A stretch of 64,000 nt of DNA, from NCBI RefSeq assembly GCF_017744445.1, contig NZ_JAGIBH010000012.1, positions 62,001 through 126,000 on the forward strand, read 5' to 3'. The DNA is from Caulobacter sp. Lineage in GTDB: Bacteria; Pseudomonadota; Alphaproteobacteria; Caulobacterales; Caulobacteraceae. The notes under the pieces were generated by a model. That model was not told where the DNA came from and searched no databases. It saw only the letters and a program-made list of their open reading frames with translations. Made by a program: the position numbers and the translations under genes. Positions 1-8,772 of the stretch are shown one piece after another. Positions within the stretch are counted from its first letter, which is position 1. Every line of letters begins with the position of its first letter.

Positions 1-447
1 CACCACCAGCAGAAGGTAGTGGCCAATCGAACCGCGCCCGGTGGCGATCTTCTTGCCGCGCAGGTCGGCTGGCGTCCGGATCGGCGAGTCCTTGCCAACC
101 AGGATCGCCGTCGACGAACCGCCGCTGCGGCCCGCCTGCACGGCCTTGATCTTGGCCCCGCCGGCATAGGCGAACAGGAACGGCGCATCGCCGGCCTCGC
201 CCAAGTCGACCGCTCCGGCGCTCACCGCCTCCAGAAGCGGCGCGGCGGCCGGGAACTCGCTCCATTCGATCTTGTACGGCGCGCCTTCCAGGGCGTCGGA
301 CGCGATCAGCACCGCCTTGGTGCCGCCCCGCTGGCTGCCGACCTTGAGGACGGGCTGGCCGCCTCCGGTCTTGGTGCAGGCGGCCAAACCTACGGAAGAA
401 AGCCCAGCGGAGGCGATGCCGGTGACGAGTAGCTGGCGTCGGTTCAT
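1..447 (-). CDS. ssuA: Sulfonate-type ABC transporter substrate-binding protein (partial)
   Basis: This is the N-terminal part of a periplasmic solute-binding lipoprotein, cut by the left window edge, so about 149 residues are visible. It begins MNRRQLLVTG and has a lipobox-like LAAC around residue 24, which fits a lipid-anchored binding protein. The following sequence (VGSQRGGTKAVLIASD, then WSEFPAAAPLLEAVSAGAVDLGEAGDAP and DLRGKKIATGRGS) is the pattern of SsuA/TauA-type aliphatic sulfonate binders. A strong GGGAGG ribosome site lies just upstream of the ATG. It starts 11 bp after the stop of the TonB-dependent receptor, so the two are probably co-transcribed. The matching permease and ATPase are at 4305-5920 on the other strand. 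Family assignment is firm; the exact ligand is unknown. Confidence 0.85.
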   Translation of the reverse strand, partial: MNRRQLLVTGIASAGLSSVGLAACTKTGGGQPVLKVGSQRGGTKAVLIASDALEGAPYKIEWSEFPAAAPLLEAVSAGAVDLGEAGDAPFLFAYAGGAKIKAVQAGRSGGSSTAILVGKDSPIRTPADLRGKKIATGRGSIGHYLLLVV

Positions 448-458
448 CGCGCCCTCCC

Positions 459-3113
459 TCAGAAGCTCTGGGTCAGGCGGGCGTAGTAGTAGCCGCCGGT
501 GATGCCGAAGGGTGAGAAGGTCCCGAACTGGCCCGTGCCCTGGTCGGCGTTGAGGATTCCGATCTTGTCGGGATGCTTATCGAACAGGTTGTTGGCCCCG
601 ATCGCGATGTTGGTGCGCTCACGCACCTGCCAGGCGATATCGAGGTCGGTGATCCACTTGGGACTGAAGGTCCGGTCCAGGTTCGCCGACGTCCCGGCCT
701 CGGTGTAACGGCCATAGCGGGTGTTGCGCAGGCCGGCGGTCCAGGCGCCGCGCGACCACTGGGCGCCGACGATGATCTTCTCGCGCGGCGTGCCAATGGT
801 CAGGTCGGCGATCTTCTGGCGGTCGAACAAGACGAGGCTGGGATTGACCGCCTTCAGGACCGCGGGCGTCGCCTTCAGCTTGGTGATCTTGGTCTTGTTG
901 AAGGCGTAGGCGGCATTGAGGTTCAGACGGCCGAAGTCGCCCAGGCTGAAGCCGTACTCGCCGACGAAGTCGACGCCCGTCGTCCGGGTCGAGACCGCGT
1001 TGGTGTAGTAGGTCGCTGTCAGGCCCTGCGGGAAACGCGCCAGCAGCGGAGCCAGGTCGGCGCGCGACCCCAACTGCGCCACCGACAGGTCCAGGTTGCT
1101 GGTGTCGACGATGCGGTCGTCGATCTGGATCTCGTAGGCGTCCAGGGTCAGGCGCAGGCCGGCGAACGGCTCGGCCGTGACGCCGAAGCTGTAGTTGGTC
1201 GAGGTTTCCGGCTTAAGCGTTTCCGCGCCCAGCGCTTTTGCCTCAACGCTGTCCGTGCGCAGCACCTTGGTCGGGAAGGTCAGGTACTCGCCGGGGACGC
1301 AGGGCGCGCCGCGGAAGATGTTGTTCGGCGCGGCCGGGCACAGGCTGCCGTTGATGGTCGAGGTCGCGAACAGGGTCTGGCCCAGCGACGGCGCGCGGAA
1401 GCCGTTGCTGACCGTGGCCCGCACGGCATAGCCCGGCAGGAACTCCCAGCGCGTGGTCAGCTTGCCGCTGAACGTATCGCCCACGCCCTTGCCGTACTTC
1501 TCGTACCGACCGGCCAGGCCTACATACCAGGTGTCGGTGACATCGGTCCCGACATCGACATACGCCGCGCCACTGTGGCGGTGCATCGCGCCGGCGTCCT
1601 CGGGCGCGGTGCCGGCATAGGACGCCAGGCCCGGGTTCGGACGCAGACCGGCGAACGGCTGACCGGCCGGGATCACATAGTCGCCGACGATGTACGACGC
1701 CTCGTCGCCCGCCTCGATCAGGAAGCGCTCATAGCGATGTTCAAGCCCCCAGGAGACTTGCAGCGGATTCTTCAGCCAGCCCGAGAACTCGCGCGTGAAG
1801 TCCAGGTTGTTGGTCCACTGCCGGAACTCGTGGGTCGACAGGTGGAAATAGGTCGGGCTGTTCGGACCCAGGGTGGCATTCAGGGTGTTCTGGCCGTCCA
1901 GCTGGGCGTGGTCCTGGGCCAGGGTGGTCGACAGGTCCCAGGCCCAGCCAGCCTTCTCGCCGCGCGCGCCGAAGCTGGTCTGGAAGTCCAGCTCGAAGAT
2001 CCGGCGATAAGCATTGAAACCGTCGGGATAAACCTCGGGCAGTGAATTGCGGTTCAGCGGCCGCCCGGTCGTGACGCCGGCGACCGGCGCGAGGTTCGGC
2101 AGGAAGCTGCCGGTGTTCTTGCGCGACGAGCGGTGGCTCAGCGTGCCCGACGAATAGAGCTTCAGGTCGCGCCAGGGCAGCTCGGCATTGTACGAGGCCG
2201 CCAGGATGTCTTCCTCACCCGGACCGTAGCTAAGGCCCCACGAATAGCGGTCGACCGTGGCGTCGCGCGGATCGGGCGTGACGGTGGTGACGCCGCCGAC
2301 GGTCGTGACGGTCGGCTGATAGATGTATTTGGCGCGCGAGGGGATGGCGCGGGTGGCCGCCTCGTTGTTCTTCCAGTTCAAGGCGAAGTGGACGAAGCCG
2401 CCCTTGTCGCCCAGCGGCCGGCCCCAGTTCAGCGTCGCGGCGCGGGTGTCGCCGTCGCCCAGGAAATTCTGGCCGCCGGTGTAGCTCAACGAGCCGCCTT
2501 CGTAGTCGTCCTTCAGGATGATGTTGACGACGCCGGCGATGGCGTCCGAGCCGTACTGGGCCGAGGCTCCGTCGCGCAGCACCTCGATGCGCGCGATGGC
2601 CGAGGCCGGGATGAAGTCCAGGTCCACCGGCACGCCGCCCCGGCCGACGCGGGCCAGATTGTTGATCAGCGAGGTGGTGTGGCGGCGCTTGCCATTGACC
2701 AGGAACAGGGCCTGATCGCCGTTCAGGCCGCGCAGGGTGATAGCCCGCACCGTCCACGAGGTGCCGCCGCCATTGATGCCCGGCAGGTTGAACGACGGGA
2801 TCAGGGTGTTGAGCACCTCCTTCAGCCCGACCTTGCCGGTGGCCAGCAGCTGGTCGCCGCTGATCACGTCCACAGGCGCGGGGCTATCGGCGACGGTGCG
2901 GCGCGCGCCGCGCACGCCGGTGACGATGACGCTGTCGACGGCCGTCGCACCTTCGGTGTCGGCTACGGGGGCATCGACGACGGGAACGGGATTGGCGTCG
3001 GCGGCGCGGGCCACGCCGCCACTCAGGGCCACGACGGACGCGCAGGCCAGAAGCGCGACGTTCAGCTTGGAGTCACTCTGTCGGACAGCCGTCCGGGTCT
3101 CGGAAAAAGGCAA
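459..3113 (-). CDS. TonB-dependent receptor without STN domain
   Basis: An outer-membrane TonB-dependent transporter. After a signal peptide (hydrophobic stretch ALLACASVVALSGG ending ARAAD) come a TonB-box-like DSVIVTG and a plug domain with LRGLNGDQALFLVNGKRR and RIEVLRDGASAQYGSDAIAGVVN. A long beta-barrel follows, ending in an aromatic strand with terminal Phe (YYARLTQSF). The open frame extends to 3311, but that extension does not look like protein. I chose the TTG at 3113 because a GGGGG ribosome site precedes it and it puts the signal peptide at the N-terminus; this start is uncertain. Its stop is 11 bp from the start of the sulfonate binding-protein gene, suggesting it imports the same class of organosulfur ligand. 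It resembles the receptor at 28956-31763 in plug and C-terminus but lacks that protein's signalling domain. Confidence 0.88.
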   Translation of the reverse strand: MPFSETRTAVRQSDSKLNVALLACASVVALSGGVARAADANPVPVVDAPVADTEGATAVDSVIVTGVRGARRTVADSPAPVDVISGDQLLATGKVGLKEVLNTLIPSFNLPGINGGGTSWTVRAITLRGLNGDQALFLVNGKRRHTTSLINNLARVGRGGVPVDLDFIPASAIARIEVLRDGASAQYGSDAIAGVVNIILKDDYEGGSLSYTGGQNFLGDGDTRAATLNWGRPLGDKGGFVHFALNWKNNEAATRAIPSRAKYIYQPTVTTVGGVTTVTPDPRDATVDRYSWGLSYGPGEEDILAASYNAELPWRDLKLYSSGTLSHRSSRKNTGSFLPNLAPVAGVTTGRPLNRNSLPEVYPDGFNAYRRIFELDFQTSFGARGEKAGWAWDLSTTLAQDHAQLDGQNTLNATLGPNSPTYFHLSTHEFRQWTNNLDFTREFSGWLKNPLQVSWGLEHRYERFLIEAGDEASYIVGDYVIPAGQPFAGLRPNPGLASYAGTAPEDAGAMHRHSGAAYVDVGTDVTDTWYVGLAGRYEKYGKGVGDTFSGKLTTRWEFLPGYAVRATVSNGFRAPSLGQTLFATSTINGSLCPAAPNNIFRGAPCVPGEYLTFPTKVLRTDSVEAKALGAETLKPETSTNYSFGVTAEPFAGLRLTLDAYEIQIDDRIVDTSNLDLSVAQLGSRADLAPLLARFPQGLTATYYTNAVSTRTTGVDFVGEYGFSLGDFGRLNLNAAYAFNKTKITKLKATPAVLKAVNPSLVLFDRQKIADLTIGTPREKIIVGAQWSRGAWTAGLRNTRYGRYTEAGTSANLDRTFSPKWITDLDIAWQVRERTNIAIGANNLFDKHPDKIGILNADQGTGQFGTFSPFGITGGYYYARLTQSF

Positions 3114-3271
3114 AAGTCTATCCCCCGCGCCCGGCGGGTCGCCGAGCGTCGTTGTTGATCGATGAGTGAGGTGCGCGCCGCTGCCCTCGGCGCGCTGGGA
3201 ACTTAAGAGGCCGGCGCCGGGGCCGGATCGACACCATGGCCACGACGACCCGACGGATCGAACGAGTATTT

Positions 3272-3289
3272 CTCTGAACAAATTCAGAG
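3272..3289. promoter_or_regulatory. AT-rich perfect inverted repeat upstream of the receptor gene
   Basis: CTCTGAA and TTCAGAG form perfect 7-bp arms around the 4-nt spacer CAAA, in an unusually AT-rich patch next to TTTTATATAT. It lies between the LysR gene (stop at 3339) and the receptor gene, upstream of the receptor start. It could be an operator for the LysR regulator or a weak LysR terminator. Placement in an AT-rich promoter-like stretch favours an operator. The function is inferred; only the symmetry is seen. Confidence 0.4.
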
Positions 3290-3338
3290 TTTTATATATC
3301 GTGCACAGCAATAGTCGGTATTTGCGGAACGCATAAAG

Positions 3339-4172
3339 TCACAGCTCCAGGGCGGCGGTGTGGATCAGCTGCGCCAGCTTGGCGATCGAGGCGTGGGGCG
3401 TATCGTTCGTGCGCTGGACGTAGGCCACCTCCGGCAGCGACGGCAGGCGATTGGTGGTCAGCGGCGCACGCTCGGGCAGGAACAGAGAGGTCCGGCATGT
3501 CACCGCCAGACCGGCCTGCACGGCCGCTCTCAGAGCTGAAAGGCTGGGCGTTTCCAGCGCCACGCGATACGGCCGGCCGTCGCGCTCCAGCGCCGCCAGG
3601 GCCGCGTCGCGGAAGCGGCACGGCGACTCCAGGATGGCGATCGGCAGGACCTCGGTTTCCGCCAGCGACGAGTCGCCATGCCAGACCATCGGCACAACCC
3701 GCGCCGCCCTTGGATCATCGGCCGCGCCCATGCACAGCACCACGTCCAGACGGTCGGCTTCCAGCAGGCCCAGCAGCTCCGGCGACCCCGCCACCCGCAC
3801 CTGTAGCTGGGTATCGGGATTGAGCTGGGCGAAGCGCGCCAGCACGCCCGACAGCAGGGTCTCGGCGAAGTCCTGGACGAACCCCACCCGCGCCGGCCCG
3901 GCCAAGGCGTCGCCAGTCAGGGCCACCACGGCGCGATCGTTCAGGGCCAGGATCTCGCGCGCCCTGGGCAACAGGGTCTGGCCTGCCGGAGTCAGCACCA
4001 GGCGGCGTCCCTCGCGGTGGAACAGCGGCGTCAGCACCGTCTCCTCCAGACGCTTCATCTGCAGGCTTAGCGCCGACTGGGTGACGAACACCCGCTCGGT
4101 CGCCCGCAGCATCGAGCCGGAGTCGACGATGGCCACGAAGCTTCGCAGCAGTTCGGTCGGCAGGTTGGTCAC
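3339..4172 (-). CDS. LysR-family transcriptional regulator
   Basis: A 277-residue LysR-type regulator of normal family length. The N-terminal winged helix-turn-helix is clear (LLRSFVAIVDSGSMLRATE, then VTQSALSLQMKRLEE, then LFHREGRRLVLTPAG). Residues from about 90 onward form the effector-binding domain (GFVQDFAETLL, then LEADRLDVVLCMG). The gene is divergent from the sulfonate permease/ATPase genes with 132 bp between them and lies upstream of the receptor and binding-protein genes on its own strand, so it is well placed to control both transcripts. LysR regulators such as CysB and Cbl govern sulfonate use in enterobacteria, but this protein is not obviously CysB-like. The sulfur role is inferred from neighbours. 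Confidence 0.88.
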   Translation of the reverse strand: MTNLPTELLRSFVAIVDSGSMLRATERVFVTQSALSLQMKRLEETVLTPLFHREGRRLVLTPAGQTLLPRAREILALNDRAVVALTGDALAGPARVGFVQDFAETLLSGVLARFAQLNPDTQLQVRVAGSPELLGLLEADRLDVVLCMGAADDPRAARVVPMVWHGDSSLAETEVLPIAILESPCRFRDAALAALERDGRPYRVALETPSLSALRAAVQAGLAVTCRTSLFLPERAPLTTNRLPSLPEVAYVQRTNDTPHASIAKLAQLIHTAALEL

Positions 4173-4304
4173 AATCGTCGGCCTCTTGAGAATTGCTAAT
4201 AAGCTATGTGAGGATAAGTCTATTGATCAAGTAGGAATTCAACGTCCTTCTCTGTGGACCCGCGGCGCTTGCGTCGCAACGGTTTCCGACGAGAGAGGAC
4301 CGCA
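4173..4304. promoter_or_regulatory. Divergent promoter region, LysR / sulfonate permease
   Basis: A 132-bp gap between two divergent starts, clearly AT-richer than the flanking genes around 4190-4245. It must hold the promoter for the ssuCB-like genes and probably for the LysR gene. I cannot assign -35/-10 boxes with confidence. A GAGAGAGG ribosome site at about 4291-4298 supports the GTG start at 4305. Confidence 0.45.
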
Positions 4305-5114
4305 GTGTCTCTGGCCACGACCTACAGAATTTCTGAATCTAGGCCGTGGCGCTGGCCCGATCTGGCCCGCGCCCGCTGGCTCTCTCCCGTGCTGTTGCTG
4401 GTCTTGTGGGAGCTGGGCGCGCGCGCCGGCGTGATCCCGCCGCGGGTGCTGGCCGCGCCATCCACGGTGCTGGAGACCTTCTGGTCCCTGACCGCTTCGG
4501 GCGAACTGCCCACCAACCTGCTGGTCTCGCTGGCCAGGGCCGGCGCAGGGCTCGGCATCGCCCTGGTCCTGGCGACCACGCTGGGCCTGATCTCGGGCCT
4601 GTCGCGCTGGGGTGAAACGCTCGTCGACCCGCTGATGCAGATCAAGCGGACCATCCCGGTCCTGGCCCTGACGCCGCTGTTCATCGTCTGGTTCGGCATC
4701 GGCGAGACGCCGAAGATCCTGCTGATCACCGTCTCGGCGACCTTCCCGCTGTACCTGAACCTGTTCGCCGGCATCCGGGGCGTCGACGTGCGCCTCGTCG
4801 AGGCCGCCCGCAGCTTCGGCCTGTCGGGCTGGAGCCTGGTGCGCGAGGTGATCCTGCCCGGCGCCCTGCCCTCGTTCTTCGTCGGCCTGCGCTACGCCCT
4901 GGGCATCTCGGTGCTGGTCCTGGTGATCGCCGAGCAGATCAACGCCCAGGCCGGCCTTGGCTACCTGGTCAACAACGCCCGGGACTTCATGCGGACCGAC
5001 ATCATCGTCGTCTGCCTGGTCGTCTACGCCCTGCTCGGCCTCGGCGCCGACGCTCTCGTCCGCACGCTGGAGCGCAAGGCGCTGGCGTGGCGCCCCAGCC
5101 TCGTGGAGCAATGA
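4305..5114 (+). CDS. ssuC: Sulfonate-type ABC transporter permease
   Basis: Inner-membrane permease of the SsuC/TauC family, about 269 residues with six hydrophobic segments. The cytoplasmic EAA loop that contacts the ATPase is visible (EAARSFGLSGWSLV followed by ILPGALP), as is the typical APSTVLETFW near the N-terminus. I chose GTG at 4305 because a GAGAGAGG ribosome site precedes it and it removes an arginine-rich extension that would start at 4254. The stop overlaps the ATPase start by 4 bp (ATGA), so the two are translationally coupled. It should work with the binding protein at 1-447, which lies on the opposite strand behind a receptor gene. Substrate specificity for a sulfonate is inferred from family and neighbours. 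Confidence 0.88.
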   Translation: MSLATTYRISESRPWRWPDLARARWLSPVLLLVLWELGARAGVIPPRVLAAPSTVLETFWSLTASGELPTNLLVSLARAGAGLGIALVLATTLGLISGLSRWGETLVDPLMQIKRTIPVLALTPLFIVWFGIGETPKILLITVSATFPLYLNLFAGIRGVDVRLVEAARSFGLSGWSLVREVILPGALPSFFVGLRYALGISVLVLVIAEQINAQAGLGYLVNNARDFMRTDIIVVCLVVYALLGLGADALVRTLERKALAWRPSLVEQ

Positions 5115-5920
5115 TCATGGCCGCCCCTCAGCCGCGCCTGCGCCGTCCCGCCGTCTCGCGCTCGACCCAAACCGTCGAGCCGGCCGTCAAGCTCGTGAAC
5201 TTCGTCCGCCGCTTTGGCGACAATACCGTCATCGACGGCCTGGACCTGTCGATCGCCCCCGGCGAGTTCGTCGCCCTGCTGGGCGCCAGCGGCTCGGGCA
5301 AGACCACCCTGCTGCGCACCCTGGCCGGCCTCGACTCCGCCGCCGGCCAGGACGTGAAGACGCCCGACACGCGGGCCGTCGTGTTCCAGGACGCCCGCCT
5401 GCTGCCCTGGAAGAAGGTCTGGCGCAACGTCGCGCTCGGCCTTGGCGGCAAGGACGTCCGGGCCCGCGCCGAGGCGGCGCTGAAGGAGGTGGGCCTTGGC
5501 CATCGCCTCGACGCGTGGCCCGGCACGCTCTCGGGCGGTGAAGCCCAGCGCACCGCCCTTGCCCGCGCCCTCGTCCGAGAACCGGGCCTGCTGCTTCTGG
5601 ACGAGCCGTTCGCGGCGCTCGACGCCCTGACCCGCCTGAAGATGCATGACCTGGTTCTCGCCCTGTGGCGCGAACACGCGCCGGCCGTGCTGTTGGTCAC
5701 CCACGATGTCGACGAGGCCATCGCCCTGGCTGACCGCGTTCTGGTGCTGGACAAGGGCCGCATCGCCGCCGAGGAGCGCATCGAGCTCGAACGCCCCCGC
5801 GCGCCGGACGCCCGCTTCCAGGCCATCCGCCGTCGCCTGCTGGGCCATCTGGGCGTCGAGGCTCCGGCGCATAGTGAAGGCCACCTGGTCGCCTTCCCGA
5901 CCGGCGAGGTCGTGCTCTAG
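5111..5920 (+). CDS. ssuB: Sulfonate-type ABC transporter ATP-binding protein
   Basis: ATPase of a nitrate/sulfonate/taurine-type ABC importer, 269 residues. Walker A is GASGSGKTT at residues 58-66, the signature is LSGGEAQRTALARAL, and Walker B is LLLLDEPFAALDA, followed by the switch histidine in LLVTHDVDEA. The short spacer between Walker A and the Q-loop (VVFQDARLLPWKKV) is typical of SsuB/TauB. The ATG at 5111 overlaps the permease stop; a second ATG at 5117 is also possible. The thiol dioxygenase gene starts 3 bp after the stop, which ties import to downstream sulfur metabolism in one transcript. Confidence 0.9.
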   Translation: MIMAAPQPRLRRPAVSRSTQTVEPAVKLVNFVRRFGDNTVIDGLDLSIAPGEFVALLGASGSGKTTLLRTLAGLDSAAGQDVKTPDTRAVVFQDARLLPWKKVWRNVALGLGGKDVRARAEAALKEVGLGHRLDAWPGTLSGGEAQRTALARALVREPGLLLLDEPFAALDALTRLKMHDLVLALWREHAPAVLLVTHDVDEAIALADRVLVLDKGRIAAEERIELERPRAPDARFQAIRRRLLGHLGVEAPAHSEGHLVAFPTGEVVL

Positions 5921-5923
5921 GCC

Positions 5924-6535
5924 ATGAGCCAGCACCGTCCCCACCGCCTGTCGGACTTCGTCGCCGACCTTTCAGACCTGCTGGATCAGACCGGCGACGA
6001 GGCTGTGATCCTGCGCGAGGGCGCCGCCCTGCTGGCCCATCTAGTCGCCGCCGACGACTGGCTGCCCGAGCCGCAGAGCCAGCCCGATCCGGCGCGCTAC
6101 CAGCAGTACCTGCTGCATCGCGACCCGGCCGGCCGCTTCTCGGTGGTCAGCTTCGTCTGGGGTCCAGGCCAGGCCACGCCGGTCCACGATCACACCGTCT
6201 GGGGCCTAGTCGGCGTGCTGCGCGGAGCCGAACTGTCCCAGGCCTATGAACGGCGTGGCGAAGCCCTGGCGGCCGCCGGCGAGGTCCAGCGCCTGGAGGC
6301 GGGTCAGGTCGAAGCCGTCTCGCCGACCGTCGGCGACATCCACCGTGTGGCCAACGCCTTCGACGACCTCGTCTCGATCAGCATCCACGTCTACGGGGCC
6401 GATATCGGGACGGTGAAGCGCTCGACCTACGACGCCGACGGCAAGCCCAAGGCCTTCGTCTCGGGCTACGCCGATGTCCCGCCGCCCCTTCTTTTCGATC
6501 GCGCCAGCGCCCTGGCCTATGGAGCCGCTGAATGA
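5924..6535 (+). CDS. Cysteine dioxygenase-family thiol dioxygenase (probably 3-mercaptopropionate type)
   Basis: A 203-residue cupin that oxidises a small thiol to its sulfinate with O2 at a mononuclear non-haem iron. The three iron-ligand histidines appear as PVHDH (residues 88 and 90) and DIHRVANAF (H140), and the Ser-His-Tyr triad as SIHVY (S153, H155, Y157). The substrate-binding Arg of mammalian cysteine dioxygenase seems replaced by Gln in YQQYLLHRD (about residues 60-61). That replacement is the mark of 3-mercaptopropionate dioxygenases, so I favour that substrate, but this is inference. The stop overlaps the rhodanese start by 4 bp. Such pairing of a thiol dioxygenase with a multidomain rhodanese is common in proteobacteria. 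Confidence 0.85.
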   Translation: MSQHRPHRLSDFVADLSDLLDQTGDEAVILREGAALLAHLVAADDWLPEPQSQPDPARYQQYLLHRDPAGRFSVVSFVWGPGQATPVHDHTVWGLVGVLRGAELSQAYERRGEALAAAGEVQRLEAGQVEAVSPTVGDIHRVANAFDDLVSISIHVYGADIGTVKRSTYDADGKPKAFVSGYADVPPPLLFDRASALAYGAAE

Positions 6536-8106
6536 GCCTGCCCGTCATCACTTCGGAAGACGTCCGTCGTGACCTGATCGCCCGCCGCGAGATCGCCCTG
6601 CTGGACCTGCGCGAGGAAGATCCGTTCGCCAAGGCCCACCCTTTGTTCGCCTCGCAACTGCCGCTCTCCCGGCTGGAGGTCGAGATCCTGGACCGCGTCC
6701 CGCGCCAGGACGTCAAGATCGTCCTCTATGATGACGGCGAAGGCCTGGTCGCGCCGGCCGGCGAGCGGCTGGCAGGGTTGGGCTACACTAACGTCCACGC
6801 CCTGGACGGCGGTCTCGCCGGCTGGAAGGCGGCTGGCTACGAGCTGTTCCAGGACGTCAATTCCTACAGCAAGGCGTTCGGCGAGCTGGTCGAGGCCCGG
6901 CGGCACACGCCGTCCCTGCCCGCCCAGGAAGTCCAGGCCCGCATCGACGCCAAGGCCGACCAGGTGATCCTGGATAGCCGTCGCTTCGAGGAATATGCAG
7001 TGATGAGCATCCCGGGCGGCATCAGCACGCCCGGCGCGGAGCTCGTCCTGCGCGCGCGCGAACTGGCGCCGGATCCCACGACCACCATCATCGTCAACTG
7101 CGCCGGCCGCACTCGCAGCCTGATCGGCGCCCAGTCGCTGGTGAACGCCGGCCTACCCAATCCCGTCTTCGCCCTGCGCAACGGCACCATCGGCTGGACC
7201 CTGGCCCAGCAGAGCCTGGAGCACGGCCAGAGCCGCAAGTTCCCGGACGTGCGCGAGCAGACGCTCGAGGAAGCTCGCAATCGCGCCCGCGACGTCGCCT
7301 ACCGCGCCGGCGTCCGCCGCCTGGACGCCCAGGGCCTGACGGATCTGGCTCAGGACACGCACCGCACCCTCTACCGTTTCGACGTCCGCACGCCTGAGGA
7401 GTTCGCCGCTGGCCACTTGCCCGGCTTCCGCTCGGCGCCCGGTGGCCAGCTGGTGCAGGAGACCGACGTCTTCGCGCCGGTGCGCGGCGGCCGCATCGTG
7501 CTGGCCGACGACCTGGGTCCGCGCGCCGACATGACCGCGTCTTGGCTGGCCCAGCTAGGCTGGGAGGTCTACGTGCTGGATGGTTTCGATGGCGCGGTGG
7601 AGAGCGGCGCCTGGGCTCCGCGCCTGCCCGTGTTGCCCACGGTCGAGACCCTGTCGCCGCGCGATCTGGTCCAGGCGCTTGCCGACGAAGCCGTGGTCGT
7701 CGTCGACCTCGCGCCCAGCTCGCGCCACCGCAAGGGCCACGTGCCCGGCGCCTGGTTCGCCATCCGCGCTCAGTTGCCGGAGGCCCTGGCGGCGCTGCCC
7801 AAGGACAAGGCCATCGTCCTCACCTCGCCCGACGGCGCCCTGGCAGCCCTGGCGGCGTCCGAGCTCGAAGAACTGACCGACCGCCCGGTGCGCGTGCTGG
7901 CCGGCGGCACGGACGCCTGGATCGCCGCCGGACGCGCCGTCGAGCCCGGCTTGACCCACGCCGCCAACGCCCCGACCGACGTCTACAAGCGCCCTTACGA
8001 GGGCACCGACAACGCCGCCGAGGCCATGCAGGCCTATCTCGACTGGGAGTTCGGTCTAGTCGACCAGCTGGCCCGCGACGCCACCCACGGCTTCTACGTG
8101 ATCTGA
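6532..8106 (+). CDS. Four-domain rhodanese-related sulfurtransferase
   Basis: A 524-residue protein made of four consecutive rhodanese-like domains (roughly residues 5-110, 120-230, 255-365 and 375-480). Only the second has the catalytic loop cysteine, in VNCAGRTRS at C190. The first (VLYDDGEG) and third (LADDLGPRAD) have Asp at that position, and the fourth (LTSPDGAL) has no Cys either. A single persulfide-carrying site flanked by non-catalytic copies is therefore expected. It is coupled to the thiol dioxygenase by a 4-bp overlap and to the GST gene by an overlapping TGATG. The likely role is transfer or oxidation of sulfane sulfur released from organosulfur compounds; the physiological acceptor is unknown. 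Confidence 0.85.
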   Translation: MSLPVITSEDVRRDLIARREIALLDLREEDPFAKAHPLFASQLPLSRLEVEILDRVPRQDVKIVLYDDGEGLVAPAGERLAGLGYTNVHALDGGLAGWKAAGYELFQDVNSYSKAFGELVEARRHTPSLPAQEVQARIDAKADQVILDSRRFEEYAVMSIPGGISTPGAELVLRARELAPDPTTTIIVNCAGRTRSLIGAQSLVNAGLPNPVFALRNGTIGWTLAQQSLEHGQSRKFPDVREQTLEEARNRARDVAYRAGVRRLDAQGLTDLAQDTHRTLYRFDVRTPEEFAAGHLPGFRSAPGGQLVQETDVFAPVRGGRIVLADDLGPRADMTASWLAQLGWEVYVLDGFDGAVESGAWAPRLPVLPTVETLSPRDLVQALADEAVVVVDLAPSSRHRKGHVPGAWFAIRAQLPEALAALPKDKAIVLTSPDGALAALAASELEELTDRPVRVLAGGTDAWIAAGRAVEPGLTHAANAPTDVYKRPYEGTDNAAEAMQAYLDWEFGLVDQLARDATHGFYVI

Positions 8107-8744
8107 TGACCTTGCAGCTCTATTTCGCGCCCGGATCCTCGTCCCTGGCCCCGTTGGTGGCGCTGGAGGAGATCGACCTCCCCTATGGCACCCATCGGCT
8201 GGACCTCGCGGCCGGCGACCAGCGCAGGTCCGAGTACCTGAAGGTCAATCCGCGCGGCCGCGTGCCGACCCTGGTGGTCGACGGCCAGCCGGTAACAGAG
8301 GTGCTAGCCATCCTGACTTACCTGGCCCACCGCTACCCGCACAGCGAGCTACTGCCCCTGGCCGATCCGCTGAAACTGGCCAAGGCGTATGAGGTGATGG
8401 CCTGGTTCGCCAGCACCGTGCACGTGGCCTTCGCCCAGATCGCCCGGCCCGAGCGATATGCCGATGACGAGGCGGTCAAGGCCGCTCTAGCCACGCCCGG
8501 CGAGGCGCGCTTCGCCCGCACCCTGACCGACATCGAGCGCCTGGCCCAAGGTCCCGGTCCCTGGCTGCTGGGCGAAAGCTTTAGCGCCGTCGACGCCTAC
8601 GCCCTGGTCATCTGGCGCTGGGCCGAGCGCCGCCAGATCGACACCGCGAACTATCCCGCCTGGAGCGCCAAGGCCGCCCGGGCCTTTGCCCGCCCCTCCG
8701 TCGTCCGCGCGCTCCGCAAGGAAGCCGCGCCGGTCATTGCCTAA
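8106..8744 (+). CDS. Glutathione S-transferase family protein
   Basis: A 212-residue GST with the two-domain layout. The N-terminal thioredoxin-like part shows LYFAPGSSSLAPLVALEE and the conserved cis-Pro region RVPTLVVDG, followed by the GSH-contact TEVLAILTYL. The C-terminal helical domain contains WLLGESFSAVDAY, the usual N-capping/hydrophobic staple region. The start ATG overlaps the rhodanese stop as TGATG. In this setting a GST may form or cleave glutathione conjugates of thiol or persulfide intermediates, but this is inferred from position only. Confidence 0.88.
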   Translation: MTLQLYFAPGSSSLAPLVALEEIDLPYGTHRLDLAAGDQRRSEYLKVNPRGRVPTLVVDGQPVTEVLAILTYLAHRYPHSELLPLADPLKLAKAYEVMAWFASTVHVAFAQIARPERYADDEAVKAALATPGEARFARTLTDIERLAQGPGPWLLGESFSAVDAYALVIWRWAERRQIDTANYPAWSAKAARAFARPSVVRALRKEAAPVIA

Positions 8745-8772
8745 AGCCATCGCCTGAACCCAGGAGCCTCCC

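Noticed and set aside
573..2045. Long plus-strand reading frame antisense to the first receptor gene (490 codons)
   Set aside because: It is Arg/Gly/Ala/Val-rich with no ribosome site or family motif and mirrors the codon pattern of the receptor gene; a shadow frame of GC-rich DNA.
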